In this document: piece by piece, positions 33,128 to 46,495 of the stretch | How positions within the stretch are numbered: the first letter of the stretch is position 1 | Layout of the letters: the number at the start of each line of letters is the position of its first letter | Origin: Oryza sativa Japonica Group | Taxonomy: Eukaryota; Streptophyta; Magnoliopsida; Poales; Poaceae | NCBI RefSeq assembly: GCF_034140825.1 | Contig: NC_089041.1 | Location: forward strand, 24,441,501 to 24,505,500 | Reading direction: 5' to 3' | Length of the DNA: 64,000 bases | Notes under the pieces: generated by a model | What the model saw: the letters and a program-made list of their open reading frames with translations, nothing else | Told to the model about the DNA's origin: nothing | Databases searched by the model: none | Program-made: the position numbers and the translations under genes

Positions 33128-34126
33128 ATGGCGCGGGGGGGAGGAGGGGGAGGAGGGGTGGTGCGGTTGCCGCCGATGAACGCGCTGGAGATCCTGCGGG
33201 AGACGGTGCGGGTGCTGCGGGCGGACCCGCACGCGTTCACGTCGGTGCTCTTCTTCCTGCTCTGCCCGGCGTCGGGGTGCCTCCTGCTGTCCGCCGCCGC
33301 GCTGGAGGGCGCCGCCGTGCTCCCGCTCGCGCGGAGGCTGCTCGCCGCTGCGGCGGCGTCGGGGCTCCCGCTCACGCATTTCGTCAGGCAGCTGGCGCAC
33401 CACCTCGCCGCCACCCTCGTCGCGTCCGTCGTGTCGTTCCCGGCGACGTTCACGCTCCTCCTCGCCGCCCGCGCCGCCGCCGCGTACGCGGTCGCGGCCG
33501 TCTACGCGGGCAAGCCGCTCCTCGCCGGCGCGGAGCTCTCCCTCCTCGCGCGCCGCGCGTGGCCGCGCCTCGCCGCCACGTACGCGCTCGCGTGCGCCGC
33601 CGTCATCGCCTGCCTCTCCTCCTTCCTCGCTCTCCTCGTCACCGCGTGTTCCACGCTCAAGTTCATGCTCTACCCGCCCGACATCGTCGTCTGCGCCGGC
33701 CTCCTCACCGTTCTTGCCTTCTCCGTGGCGTACGCGCACACCATCATAGTGTGCAACCTCGGCGGTGTCATCGCCGTTCTTGAGGACATCGCCGGAGTCA
33801 GCGCGCTGCGCCGGTCAGTGCAGCTGATGCGCGGGCAGACGCATGTCGGCTTGCTCATCTTTCTTGGATCCACCATTGGCCTCGCCTTCGTGGAGGGGCT
33901 GTTTGAGCACAGGGTGAAGACACTGAGCTATGGTGATGGCTCATCAAGGCTCTGGGAGGGGCCATTGCTTGTCCTCATGTACTCCTTCGTGATGCTCATC
34001 GACTCGATGATGAGTGTCGTGTTCTACTTCACTTGCCGATCATCGAGCATGGAGATCTTGGATGATGAGGGCGGCTCGATTGAGGAGCTTGAGATGATGG
34101 TGGGTAGCAATTCAGTCATCAGGTGA
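33128..34126 (+). CDS. Multi-pass membrane protein, plant family of unknown role
   Basis: A single exon encodes 332 residues. I chose ATG 33128 (MARGGGGGGGVVRLPP) because the family core starts soon after with MNALEILRETVRVLR (ATG 33177); an upstream in-frame ATG at 33041 would add 29 Arg-rich residues and is less likely. About six hydrophobic segments are seen (near residues 37-60, 95-130, 150-178, 185-218, 238-258, 277-302). The most conserved-looking stretch is VGLLIFLGSTIGLAFVEGLF then EHRVKTLSYGDGSSRLWEGP. It matches my memory of plant proteins annotated polyadenylate-binding protein 1-B-binding protein, a name with little functional support. The first exon half is extremely GC-rich. Probably an integral membrane protein; substrate unknown. 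Confidence 0.88.
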   Translation: MARGGGGGGGVVRLPPMNALEILRETVRVLRADPHAFTSVLFFLLCPASGCLLLSAAALEGAAVLPLARRLLAAAAASGLPLTHFVRQLAHHLAATLVASVVSFPATFTLLLAARAAAAYAVAAVYAGKPLLAGAELSLLARRAWPRLAATYALACAAVIACLSSFLALLVTACSTLKFMLYPPDIVVCAGLLTVLAFSVAYAHTIIVCNLGGVIAVLEDIAGVSALRRSVQLMRGQTHVGLLIFLGSTIGLAFVEGLFEHRVKTLSYGDGSSRLWEGPLLVLMYSFVMLIDSMMSVVFYFTCRSSSMEILDDEGGSIEELEMMVGSNSVIR

Positions 34127-36294
34127 TGAAGAATTTCTCAGAGTCATAGGTATATCTGCTCATACTGGGGAATAAGTGAGGTGGGCAGTGTCCGCTTTCG
34201 GCGAAGAATGACTGGTGGTGGATCGCACGCCATGACTATACAATGCATTGTGTTTGAATGGTTGATTTTGATGGTGAAAGAACTTTGCAAGCATTTGGAT
34301 TCCCCACTCCTCATGCTATGGCGGATTCACGAGAGAAGACGGGAAGGAGAATAGGAGATCCATGATGGGTTGTGTTCTTAACCAATCCCAAGTTTTTGGC
34401 AGTGATTGGAGGCTGGTAACTTGTGTAGCATTCATTTGAAATGATGTAACTAGTATACCAATTCAATTCTTGTGGAATTTTGTACTACTCTTCAACAGCC
34501 TTTTGGTTATACTGAATGAAGCATTGTGTCACTCTGGAAATACTAAAGATTCTAACAGATGATTCTTGATGTGTCATTAAATCCAAATTCATCTTCCAAT
34601 TACTTCAAAATTATGTTCTGGATGATGTTCGTTGGCAATCTCATCAGAAGGTACTGTCAACCCCATCATATTATATTTGCAATTTGAGTGTCAAACTAAT
34701 TTACTTGCATTCACTTTACTTCAGAAGTTTGGTAGATCTGCATTTCAGATCACTGCTATATTCAAATCACCTACTCACAAGAAAAAGTATTTACAATGGT
34801 GATATCTATATGATGCATGGTGCATGGATGGTTTCCTTTTCCTTTCACTGCAGCAGACAATAATTGTCCATTGACAAGCAATCTATTGATAATAGACCAT
34901 AGTAATCTTTGTTGATTCTGGACTACTCTTTCCATGAATTATTAGTGTTGCTTGTGCTGGGAAAATACTGTCTCAATTCTAAAGCTTAGAGTTTTGCATA
35001 TGAAGCATCATTTGGATTATTAGAATTTTGCATATGGATTCTTTAAGCAGGATGCTTTATCGATGCAGAACTTGAATCTGATAACCCTTGCTTTTTATAT
35101 GACAAATGAATACTATTCCTACCTTAGATCATATGAGCAGGTATGTTGACTTCCATTTAGTGTTGGCCTTGCATCAACCCCAAGATGTAGCTTGTAATAT
35201 TCAATGAACCACCCGAGTATTTGCCTTCTCAAGTTTCAGCAAAGAACCGGCTGAAGCAAAAGATTTGAAGTCGTTTTGTGTCTGGCACCGACAGTTACAC
35301 TGCCTTCCTTTTTTTTCTAAGGGAAAAATTTTAACAGAATACTAGCTAACAAAAGATCCACAAGAAGATAATTGAATTTATTTCACTGAAAATGAAAAGG
35401 CAATATTCATTATTCATGTCAAAACATTTTTGTTCTGTTTTCCTTAAAAAAAATGGGTACTTAATTTGAGCAACCATTACACCGAGAGCGTGTCAGGTAG
35501 TAAGACACACACAATTTAACCATTGCAGAAGCTGGAGAACAGCAGAACCGAATCAACTTATAGCCTTTTATCATGTACAGAGGGACGTTCTACAATAATA
35601 CATGTTAGATATTTAGTCTCAGATCTGGTTGTGACACATTTGACTTACTGTGTATGTACGGCTTAATCAAAGTACTTAGGGAGGCTATTAGATGCTCTGT
35701 CCATCGGATAATATAAGGGATTTTGGGTAGATGTGACACATTCTAGGAGTCACAAGTCACATCTACCCAAAATCCCTTCATATTATCGGACGTAAGGATT
35801 ACTACTAACAAAACGTTGCTAAATGTGTTTCAGATAGCGTTTTCAGTTGTCTACTGCGGTATATGGCAAGGATGTGTTTCAGATTTCCTTCTGAATCTTT
35901 TAGTTGTCAACTGCAGTATGAATGCCAATGATGCCATTGTTTTCTTCATAAATACAGTAACACGGTAAGAGCTGACAACTACCAAAGGCAAGTAGGCATT
36001 AACCCAGGAGGCTGAAGATATATCAACCTCTGATTGATTCCATTGTCATCTGAGAGCAAAATTACAACCATTTTGGATGCACCACGAATGAATCAACTCT
36101 CTTTCCCTACCTAACAATTCAGAGTTCACCAAAAACATCCAACCAATTCAGAATTCACGCAGCATCCAACCATCTCTGAGACAAGATTTGAAACTATGGA
36201 GGACCAGAAACCGATGGAAAACGAGACAATCTACACGGACCATTTACAATTTTTCATTCATCTGAAAGAAGCTGAGGATGGAATTGATTTGGAG
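34127..36294. other. 3' region and spacer
   Basis: This covers the 3' untranslated part of the membrane protein gene (likely to about 34530), AT-rich spacer and, before 36294, the 3' untranslated part of the S-acyltransferase gene on the other strand. Apart from the MITE at 35695 I see no feature. Confidence 0.5.
35695..35793. mobile_element. Short Stowaway-like MITE
   Basis: A nearly perfect hairpin: CATCGGATAATATAAGGGAT and TTTTGGGTAGATGTGAC pair with the inverted sequence at 35756-35793. About 99 bp, no coding capacity. Confidence 0.8.
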
Positions 36295-39200
36295 TCAAGA
36301 CAACCTGTTCTTCGGCACGAGGATGCCAGATGAAGCCACACTTTGATCAGAACTGAGGATGATGCTTGCCCAGTTCGAAGATCGATGAACTATCCGCGAT
36401 GGGATGCGATCACTGTCTTCGCCTCCTGATGCTTCATACCCGTCGCTGGTGGATCTTGACAGCTCAATCCCTTGCTGTGGAGTGCTTCCTGGGGCTGTAA
36501 GAGTTGTCAGCTGCAGGTCTTCAGCTGCAGATGAGGAGACAGCCGAGACTCGGTACAGATGAAGATCAGGGGAGTCCAAGCTGCTGTCTGGTGATGAACC
36601 ACCACCATTAGCAGAGGATGCAGCTCTACTTGGATGAAAAGCGCTTCGCGCCTCAAGCTGCAATGGTGCTAAACTGGATAATGTTTCAGGAACCAACTCA
36701 CTGCCATGACTATCAAGAGCATCTGCGGAAATCTTGGCAACAGGTTTAAGAGAGAAATCATTGTGAGGTCTTGCTCTTCTGCTTGTTCTCCTCTTGTTAT
36801 CAGGGCCTAGATCAATCCTACTGCTGCTTGTGCCTCCATAGCTACTGTCCGTTTCATGGCCAACTGCATACTCATCTTTTCTGATGGGCAGTAGAACTTT
36901 GGACTTCTTTCGTGCCTCTGCAGCAACTCTTGAAACTTCCTCCGCGTTAAGACGAGCGAGTGCCCATGGGCTAATTTTTATACCACCTGAACCCTTCTTC
37001 CTCCTTACTTCATCTTCTTTCCTCTTGGAAGTAGAATTATGCGATGAACCAGCCTCTGACGGAATAACATCGAACTGAAAAGAAGTTGAGTAGCACAAGA
37101 TCAGCTAGTGGCAAATGCCAAATCGAAAAAAAAAAAGCCATACAGTAGTATCTTTTATGATCATGTATACGACTCATGATGAAACATAAATATGCATTTG
37201 TTGTAATATAGGACTGCAATTTTACAAACATAAGAGGAAGTTCCAAAGACGACAAGTCTAATATAGACTAAAAATTAGCAAGGCTAGCTAAACAATCAAA
37301 TCACTTAACTTCAATTCGCATCAGCACATCGCACAGCTACAAAGGCTAGCAGTAAGATTTTTCTGTACAGACATACCGTCACTTCGAAAGGTATGCAGCC
37401 ATTTATCATTTATCATAAGATTCTTCAAGGTTGTTACCTGATCTTCAAGAAATAATCTTGGAGGAGTACACCATGAACCACGACGTCGTCCACCAAAGGA
37501 ACTTGTACTGCTAAGTCCAGTGTAGGAGCTTACACGAGACATCTGTGGACTCTGCTGCCCACCAACCTCTTCTTGTTCTTGCTCTCTTATGGCGATGATG
37601 TAGTCATATGTACTAATTCCCTGTATGAAGTTGAGAACATGATGGTTAGATTCAACATCGCATCACCTCAGAATGCAACAATATGACACACACTGGAAAG
37701 TTAACATTTCATTGTGGATGTCCTTTTAATAAATTTTTTCTAATTCAATACATAAATATTTTTTAAGTGTTCAAAGGGTATGACTGTATGAGAATCTGGT
37801 GTACAAGCTGCTCTAAAAAATTATCAGGAATAGCAACGTAGTACCTAATCAATCCGTGGCATTACATAAAACGGGAATGGGTTAGGAGTTACCTTCTTGA
37901 TTAGAAGAATGTGAAAAAAGAGAAGTTGCGCAATTGGCAGCAAAGCAACTATGGCTAGAATGGTACAAGATGCCTGTATGAACAAAGATCAACATTTTGA
38001 GCGTTCAAGAAAAAATGTGAACAGAGTCAACTGGTTCTCCAAAGGAAAGGTGAAATAGCTAGAATTTGAAAGTAGAACAGCCAAACGCACCACCACAATA
38101 ACATAAGGCACCACAGAGAAGCTGCTTCCAAGCTTTGACACAATTTGAATGGAGAATTCCTTTCGCTCAACAAAGCAGAACACTAGCACCAATACTCCAA
38201 CTGCTGATTGTAGGATAAGCTGGCCCAAAGTGCACAAATCATGTAGACCTGTCAATGGTCAACTAGGATGAAAAGGACCAGGAATAAAATGCTCTATGCG
38301 GTAACCATGACCAAATTTATATGCATGCAAAAGACTTTAAGTGTAGCTGATGCTGGGACTATGGTAAACATTATAGACTAATGACAACAAGATTAGAGCA
38401 CTATGCAGCACTCCTATCCATACAATCTTATAAGAGTAATTGTAGCTGATTGAACATGAGCTTACCAAGAATAGGGAAGAAGTCATCAGAATAAAAAACC
38501 TCATATAGTTTCTTTTTCCAATGCAATTGTTGAGCCACTGTTGAGATTGAGGAGAAAAGGAGAGTTACTAAATACTCGCTAATGGATGAATAAGAAATGA
38601 TCTGTTTCAGGATAACCTTACCCTGCAGTGATGATCAAAACCATCAACACATTTGTCACAAACTCTGCAGTGCTTACTGTACTTCAATACCTATAAAAAA
38701 TTAGCAGCATATTAAAGAGTTGAGTTGACAGAAGAAAAGCATAACTCAAGTACTCAACAGCTAGAAATACAAGAAGCATACCTCAACTTCACAGAGGCTG
38801 CAGAAAAACATTCCTTCCTCACTGGCTTGCTGCTCAGACCATTCCCGTGGTTGGCAGCAGGAAAAAACAAGATAGAGAGGGTAGAAAATAATGAGAAAAA
38901 CAGAGGAAGTTGAACTGCAGCAAGATGGGTTATTGTCTTTGTAGCGAGTTGTTGACTTTTCACTAGCAGCTGCAAACTCATGTTCTTGCTTTTCTCCAGT
39001 TCCCTCTACTTGCAACCCTGAATCTGAAATGCCATGTCTGAATTCCTTCGGATGCTTGTGTTTGCCGCTTCCATACAATCTTAGGTACTTCTTTGATTTC
39101 AAGACACCTGGGTCAGCTGGGTCTGTTGCAGCACACCAGATGTACATGAAGAAGACAAATGAAACCTGAAAGGAGCCAAAATACACATTTCTATCATAAA

Positions 39201-40726
39201 GGTGTTAAGTAAATGCATACATTGACCATAATGGAATAAAGTAAATTCATGCAGGGTTTTGCACTTTTGCTAAGTGTCATTATTTTCTTTTAAAAGGGCA
39301 TACGTGCTCAAGCTCGCCATTTGGCCACAACAGAGTGCCTGTCACAAGCTTGGATTCAGATCAGAAAAACACTGTGTTCAGGTAATGTTTGAAAAAATAA
39401 CAGCACATGTTAATCCATGATGTAGTATGTTCCATTGTCACAATAAATTTATAGTTTTGTGAACTCAACTGTTTGTGATGTTCAGTAGCAGATCATATTT
39501 GAATTACAAAATTTTACAATGTATTATAACCCTTGTTTATTGGGGTCTGATGCTGTTTCATTTCATACCTATGGAGTTCAGGAAATGTGTTAGCAAAAAC
39601 ATCAGCTACTCATCACAAAATAAATACAACAATTTTCTTAAAAGCAATGAAAACTCCCAAAGGATTTAGGAGTGGTCATTAAAATAATCTGTGATAACCC
39701 ATTTGTAGCAGACAATATCATAATAAAGTTATATGACTGATCCCAAGGAATTGCCTGTACCATCTTGGAACGATGAGGATAGCACAAAAACGAGGGCATG
39801 GTATCAGAAGGATTTGGACCAGTAAGAAACAACAAATATTAGCAATAAATACAACTTATGCCCATGCCATCTCCATCAAACAGAGGTACAAAATCCTACC
39901 AAACATGTACAAAATCTGTACAACCACAAAGCACTACTAATCAACCGGATTGACTCCAAGAAGCACCTGAGAGTTCAATGCATACAATGCCTGCTTTCTC
40001 CGATTCAGTGTTTCTACATGTGCCATATCGCTATTACATACACAAAAATATGCCTATACTGTTCTTAAACCTCGTAATGCAAGCAAAATTCTACCAACCA
40101 CAAAGCTGAATTAGAGCTGTTGAACAAACTGGCAGTGACTGAAGGAGTTAGGCATGTCACATGATAGCACCAGAATTTCCCAGATTAGACTGAATTCTTG
40201 GTAGCTTGTACTACCAACCTCCAACAAACGAGAAGGTACACAAACACTGGAACCACTATCTACACTACACATGCAGGAGTGTGCTAAAACACCACATTTG
40301 CAGGTAATGCCTGCTTAATTTGGCATCTTCCACAAGTTCCAGCAACCACTGACGGGCCCCATCAGACATCACCAAGATGGGGATCCAAAGACCAAAGGTG
40401 CCAAACCACAAGGCAGCGAAACTCAACAGAGGACAGCAGTGGAGGCAAAAGCAAGAATCTTTACCAGAGGCGTGTAGAGCCCCACGGCCACGTCCTGGAA
40501 CACCTTCTTCCCGACGAACGGGGCGAAGAACACGTAGAACGCGAACGCCAGCGCCAAGAACACGGACACGGCCACCACCTGCAGCAACAACTAAATTCTT
40601 CAGCAACCAAGAACAGCAAAAGATCAACTCCTCTCCCCGCCCAGGAAGAGGAGGAGGAGCAGAATTCCGTCACCAAGAACTCACCTGGAGAGGGTGATAG
40701 GGAAGCTGCCACCCATGCCGCCTCAT
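36295..40726 (-). CDS. Protein S-acyltransferase (DHHC palmitoyltransferase)
   Basis: This enzyme family transfers palmitate to cysteines of membrane proteins. Nine exons: 40726-40685, 40578-40465, 39165-38782, 38690-38622, 38537-38466, 38219-38091, 37973-37893, 37620-37438, 37074-36295; the frame is continuous and gives 617 residues. Start MRRHGWQLPYHPLQ. Helices 1 and 2 lie in exons 2-3 (VVAVSVFLALAFAFYVFFAP; VSFVFFMYIWCAATDPADPG). The cysteine-rich domain reads CSLC...[20 protein letters not shown] (about 170-203) with the catalytic DHHC intact, followed by LNNCIGKRNYMRFF and helices 3 and 4 (ILQSAVGVLVLVFCFV; SCTILAIVALLPIAQLLFFH). A long Ser/Arg-rich cytosolic tail (about 300 residues) follows, as in the plant PAT19-22 group. 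No damage seen. Confidence 0.93.
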
Positions 40727-42892
40727 GGCGACGCGTCGCCAAGAACCAAACCCCCACAATCCCAAACAGAACGAAGAAACCAAGAAAAGAACAACTTTTC
40801 TCGCGATCAATGCGAGGAGGAGCACGGGGTGATTCTCCCAAGAATCAAGAACTCGCGGGTTTCATCTGCCCTCCATCCCCTGCTACCCGCAACCGCATCC
40901 GTCGTGGGCTACGAGAGGAGGGGAAGAGAAAAAAAAAAGGGAAGGAAGAAGAGAAGAGGAGAGACCAAAGGAGGAGGGGGGCATTAAATGCAGCTCTGCT
41001 CAGATTTACTGGAGAGAAGCCAGTAGCCAGTAGCCAGCCAGCGAGGGAAGGAAGCAAGCAAAGCGAGGGGGGATTTCGCTTCACGTGAAGCTCTACTCCT
41101 CCTCCACACTGCGAGGCTGCGAGGAGAGAAGAGGAGTGGAGTGGAGGAGAGGACAGTGACTGTGACTGTGCAGTGTTGCTGCTGGACCTGCAGCCTGTCA
41201 CGGTGGGGGCTCATGTGGTGGCGCGACCCGGTTTTAACCTCTTTGTCATCCATGGACTCCTCTCTATACACAAGAGAGTTTACAGCTTTAAACATAACCC
41301 AACAGCCGGTCGGAAAAACCTCTTCCAGTCTCACGAATTAACATGTCTTGGTGGGAATTAAACCCCTAAATTCCCTATCCCAAACCCCTCGAATTCCAAG
41401 TCTTCCAACCAAACTACAGACTTAAACTCCCAAGTATCGTAAACTCCCATTCCCCATCACCAACTCCTTCCAACCAAACAGGTCGTTCAAGTTTTTACGT
41501 AAACCGTTTGGATACGGCTGATTACTGGTGAAAATTTAACAAATTTTGACAAACAGTTCAAATTTAGTCCAAGTACATGTAAATTCAGTCCTAAGCCCTA
41601 CTACATGAGGGAAAAAAAATTCATGGAGTTAGTTTCTAACACTTTATACATGTGGTCGACTATCTCAATATGGCATAAGCCACTTTTTTTTAACCGTATG
41701 TTGAGAGTCATACCATTGTATTTTTTAAAAAATATATATATAATTGTATATGAAAGTGTTGCACTTATTTCGTAGGAGTTAAATCTTCGACATAAAAAAA
41801 AAAACATAGAGGCCAGTTGGAAAATAAATGTGCAATAATAGCATTGGTTTGAATAGACTACAAAACATTTTGTATTAAGTATCCTTACTTTAGTGTCCTC
41901 ATCATAAGGTGATGTATAGTTTGTATGTAGCGATATAATGTGGTGCTTGCGTACAAAAGTGAGGAAACGATAAATTGCAATAAGCCACCAAACCAAATAA
42001 AGAAAGGCTACTGTACATAATAATAGCTCCAAATTCAGTTTCATGAGTTATAACTCTATCACTATCAATGCTCAACCATATGAAGAAATACTCAAACTAT
42101 GATAGCAAGGAAGACACATGCAATCTGCAAAGTGTACTAAGATACAAATCTTCATAAAGTGTGCAAGTCAATGCAACTACTTAATCTCCAATGTACCCTG
42201 CAAAATGTGGCAAAGAAAGGCACCATGCAATAGCCAAAATTAGCACTCACTTTCTCCCTATTTTTGATCTGAGCGGTCAGTTTGAGACAGATAATTGAGC
42301 GGGTTGTTGCTGTGAATTATTTAATAAATTATAGAAACAAATTAAATAATTTAATAAATAAACTTACGAAATAACTTAAAATAAATTGTTTAAGAAATAT
42401 AGTAGATATATTTTAAAAAATAAAATCTATTTTATAAAGTGTGGAGCAAATAATTCGTTTCACTAATCCGGTAAATAATCTGAAAAAACTAATACTTGGC
42501 TACTGGCTACTTCAAATGACTCCATGATGCACAAATCAATATGTAACATGATTTTGCTTTCCCGTAAATTGCTATGCGGAATTTCATCTTTATTTTTTTT
42601 TACTCTCAAGAAGGTGCCAAATTATAGCGGAATTTCATCTTTGTTTTTTCACTCCCAAGAAGATGCTGAATTATCTTTTCCAACATATCAAAATTCAACA
42701 GAGTGTGACATCCGTACACGGCAGTTAGCGACCTCGTTTAAAGAAAACTAAGCTGATATGATCACGCTGTTGATTCCACTTTATCCTAGATTTTTTATAC
42801 GATCTGTATGCTATATGTCTTGACCCTAGAGACTGATGTCTGTACAACTAAACTAAAGTTAAGCCATTGTTTCTTGGGTTAGAAAAACAAGA
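40727..42892. other. 5' region of S-acyltransferase and spacer
   Basis: The leader and promoter of the S-acyltransferase probably lie in 40727-41230 (purine-rich GGAAGGAAGAAGAG runs, GC-rich). From 41340 to 41490 a C/A-rich segment with AACCAAAC repeats looks like transposon debris. The remainder (41500-42890) is AT-rich with no recognisable gene. Confidence 0.45.
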
Positions 42893-44934
42893 TTAGTTGT
42901 TAGTACTGGGCTGGTGTGCTTCTTTGTCCTTTGCTGTTGGTGTCCTCCTTGGAGCTACTTGCAACCCTTCCATAGGCTCACAGAGATCTACAAATATAAG
43001 TATAAACAAACAGATTAATTAGCTGCAAATTAGTGAACACAGTGTATAGTGGTATGATATCTCAGAGGATATGGTATCTTGTGGGGGCAATCTGAGCTTG
43101 TGAATTGTGATAAAAGGAATGCTCCTGCAAAATGTCAAGATTACATGATTAGAACCATAATGAACCAAAATGATCACAAGGACAGAGGAAAAACAGTGCT
43201 AATCAACTCTGAATTTACAAAGGAAAACTTTGGAAAAGCTGCGCGTGACATTACATATGGATCGCCTCATTTCAGCTACTCATTTTGCCTGCCCTTTTAG
43301 CCAGGATGCAAATAGCCCCATGATGAAGTCACCATAACCAGTTGAATGATCCTTAAGCAAAGAATCATCCTCGCTATGATTGCTCATACAATGTACTCCA
43401 GATTTATAGTATTAGAATATGTTAAATCCCACCAAAATCTCTTATATTACATGACAGAGGGAGTAGTAGTATAACTTTTTGTGTACCTCGTGAATCGTGC
43501 ATCCTCAATCAACAACATACTACTAGTACTTTGTTGTGCACACAAAGCATTAAGCATCCACGCATGTGAAGTTGTGGACCTGACCATGAACTGCACGAGC
43601 ACGAGATACAATTGCATTGCTTCAAGAAATTGATGAACAGCTTTTGCTTCAGGGGACACAATCAACCGTGCAGAAATGGTGAGGATCAGAAATGGCAAGA
43701 AGGAAAAATAGAAAATGCAATGCAAGCATACTGATCTTAGCTAAGCCAAACAGGTTGGAAACATATACAGCAAGCAGGGCCTACTTGATTGTGAAAGGAA
43801 AAGGTAAATTAGTTATTGATAAATACTATTGCAAAGGGCCCTTGCCGTTAATCAATTGGGAATCTTGTGTCATGTGGCAATTTAATATCAACCTACTCCT
43901 CTCAATCATTTGAGGAGGAAGAGAAAAAAATGTGAAGTGCCTCACATATCCTATCCACAAAAGTGCTACTGTTGTAGTGTCCTGATAAACTGAAGCAAAA
44001 TGCCACATTCCCACTAGTAGGCTGGGCATCAACCTAACCATATTAATTAACTGGAAATAGTGTATCATGGCCACATGTATTATCAACATCTAGTCTCTGT
44101 TCTTTACTGCCCCCCTGGTATCTTCAGTTCTTTACCTGTCTTTAGGGCTTGGCATTTGGTAAGATAGTACCAAACCTTTGTGATGTGATCACTTGTGTTG
44201 TGAGACAGCCACTGTGTGACATCCATCCAAAGAGCTTAAAAAAAAAGTTGGCTCGTGACTTTTTATGGCGAGCAACTTCTTTGGTTTGGTTTACTTTTGT
44301 TTGGATGGATTTCAGATTTTCAATGGAGAGTTGAGCACATGTGGTTGGACTTTGATTTGGCAATTGGGAACAATGTAATAACTGATACTACATTGCTGAT
44401 TGTTGCTGGCGATACAAGACAATGGAGTGTACTCACCTGTGACCTACCTGCCTCTGCAAGTCTGCATGACGGGTTCACCTAAATCCATTGTCCTCTTGCG
44501 GCTTGTTTCAGTGGAGGGGGAGATGAGCAGCAATGCAGATGCCGCCATGGACCCGTTCTGACACCGGCCGTTCGTCTCATCTCCCGAGGACGCCTTTCTA
44601 CCGCTTCCGCTAATCCGCGCTTTGTTTGGGGATTTAAGAGAATGGAATCTAGATTAGGTTTAACGCAAGCAGTTCATCGAATCATCAGCGATCGGTAATT
44701 CAGTAGTACTAGTAGTATACACTAGCCCTAGCCCGATCTGGGGAATCGTAAAATGCGGGTGGAATTACCTGGAGGTGGGTGGCGTGGGTCGTCGCCGATG
44801 CGGCGGCGCATGCGGGCGAGGTCGGCGCGGCTCACCGGAATGCTCCGTCGCCGCCGCAGCGGGTGGCTATGGTGGCCGCATGGCCGGGGAGGACGCCGGA
44901 GAATCCCGAAAAATATATTTAGGTTTATATACAT
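42893..44934 (-). other. Possible small multi-exon gene, product unknown
   Basis: Two coding-looking pieces on the minus strand suggest a gene. A GC-rich first exon ends near 44775 with RADLARMRRRIGDDPRHPPP followed by GTAATTCC. A likely last exon (about 42987-42893), after a TTTGTAG acceptor, reads LCEPMEGLQVAPRRTPTAKD, then KEAHQPSTNN and a stop. I could not place the middle exons; one piece near 43680-43590 reads ARLIVSPEAKAVHQFLEAM. No family is recognised. It may be a real small gene or chance. Confidence 0.3.
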
Positions 44935-45190
44935 GTGTGAAAAAGATTGGCATAACTACCTCCACCCTATAACGGGGGCGCGGGACCACACTTCCATTCC
45001 GCGGGACCAGCGGTCACGCAGGATGGACGTGCGGCACCGCCTCGCTCTTACAGCCCAGAGAGCGGCACCGAGGTGGCACGTGGGCCGAAACAGTCCCAAG
45101 GCGGTCCCATATACCCCTGTTATGTGGTGGAGGTATATTTGTGTAAATCTTTTTCTGTATAAACGTAAAATATTAAAAAAAAAAGTATAT
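44910..45190. mobile_element. Hairpin-type element, relative of 1316-1899
   Basis: Arms 44910-44975 and about 45111-45190 are inverted. One side has TAACTACCTCCACCCTATAACG, the other the inverted ATGTGGTGGAGGTATATT; both have GTAAATCTTTTT-like outer runs. The middle is GC-rich. The outer arm resembles that of the element at 1.3-1.9 kb. The left arm overlaps the edge of the possible first exon at 44934. Confidence 0.6.
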
Positions 45191-45387
45191 TTCCAAATTT
45201 TTCTACTTCTAACTTTTTACGAAAAGGCCCTCCTACTATATCTTATTGTCGTTCGTGTGCAGCTCAGTACCTGGTTCCCACCTCGGTTGTCAGCAACTCA
45301 GCACCCTGATCAGTGGATCACGCATAGGCGGCTCAGATGGAGCAATGAGAACATGGTGCACATTTCTGAAAGAACCCTTTTATTAAC

Positions 45388-46144
45388 GAGAAAATTGCAT
45401 ATCTACCATCGCATAAGAGGGGATTCGCTCAAATACCATCACTTAGATGAGCTTCGCTAGAATACCACCCCTAACCAGGATATCTTTGCCAAAATAGCAT
45501 TCCGGACAAAAATGCCCCAATTTCTTCTTCCTCCTTCGTTCCGTGCTTGAAGAATTTGCCGGCGGCCATCGCCGGTTTCACCGGCGCGCCAGCGGAGGTG
45601 AGGAATCGGGGCGAGATCATCGTCGGCAGTGAGTCGGGGTGGGCTGGCGGTCGAGATGACGCAAGCGACGTCAACGCGAGACGGATCCTGGGTGCTACCC
45701 CCTCTCCCGACGCGAGCTACCGGCGACCGAGACGACGTGAGCGACGACGGCCATGGACGGCGTGGGCAGGCATAGACACGACCACCGTCGCCGCGCGGAG
45801 CGAGCGGATGGCGGGGATCGTGGTAGGACGAGCTTGCTGGAGATGGGAGGTGGTGCGGATGTCCTCGTCGCCCTGGGACCACGCTGACGAGTGCCTGCAC
45901 CTTCACTTCATCCTCCCCCGCGTGCTCACGTGGCGGCGCTGCCGGAGCTGCTCGCCGCGCCTTGACGCCGCCGCCGCCGTTTTCTTGTTCCGGAGTTGGA
46001 AGAGGTAGAGGTAAGGGTATTTCTATCCATGATGGTATTTTGGCTAAGGTGAATTAGTTGACGATGGTATTCTAGCGAAGCGCAATTAAACGATGGTATT
46101 TGAGCGAATCCCCTCTTATGCCATGGTAGATATGCCATTTTCTC
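45388..46144. mobile_element. Mutator-like element, 757 bp
   Basis: The inverted ends GAGAAAATTGCATATCTACC and GAGAAAATGGCATATCTACC (reverse strand) continue for about 90 bp through AAGAGGGGATTCGCTCAAAT. They are flanked by 9-bp copies TTTATTAAC and TTTATTAAT (8 of 9 equal), as for MULEs. The middle (45540-46000) is GC-rich with open frames on both strands but no recognised protein; it may be a captured exon. Confidence 0.85.
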
Positions 46145-46495
46145 TTTATTAATAAAGTGCCTATTCATTTTGTTGCCGCTTACAACCCTAACAAACTGAA
46201 CATATATTTTACCAACCCTACCAAAATTTGATGATTTTAAAAGTTTTCACACTTAAAAAATCTACCAAAATTTAGTAAGGCTTCAAACCAGACATATACA
46301 ATGCTACCAACCCTAAAATGTGTCAAAATTTGGCATTACCAAATTTTAATAGGGTTAAAAGTGGCTACAAAATAAGTACTTAAGACGGACCTTGTACGAT
46401 CGCTAGAAGTGGTGGCGAGCCGACCTACCGATAAAGTTTTCAGTAATAGGATCATCAAGTTATTCTGATTGCAGGCATCGTCCTCCCATTGCTGC
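46145..46495. other. Spacer
   Basis: AT-rich DNA with repeated CTACCAA / AACCCTA-like short runs. No gene. Confidence 0.4.

Noticed and set aside
32935-33783. 282-codon plus-strand Arg/Ala-rich frame and long minus-strand frames over the membrane protein exon
   Set aside because: They are shadows caused by extreme GC content. The frame from 33128 has the hydrophobic segments and the recognised conserved motifs.
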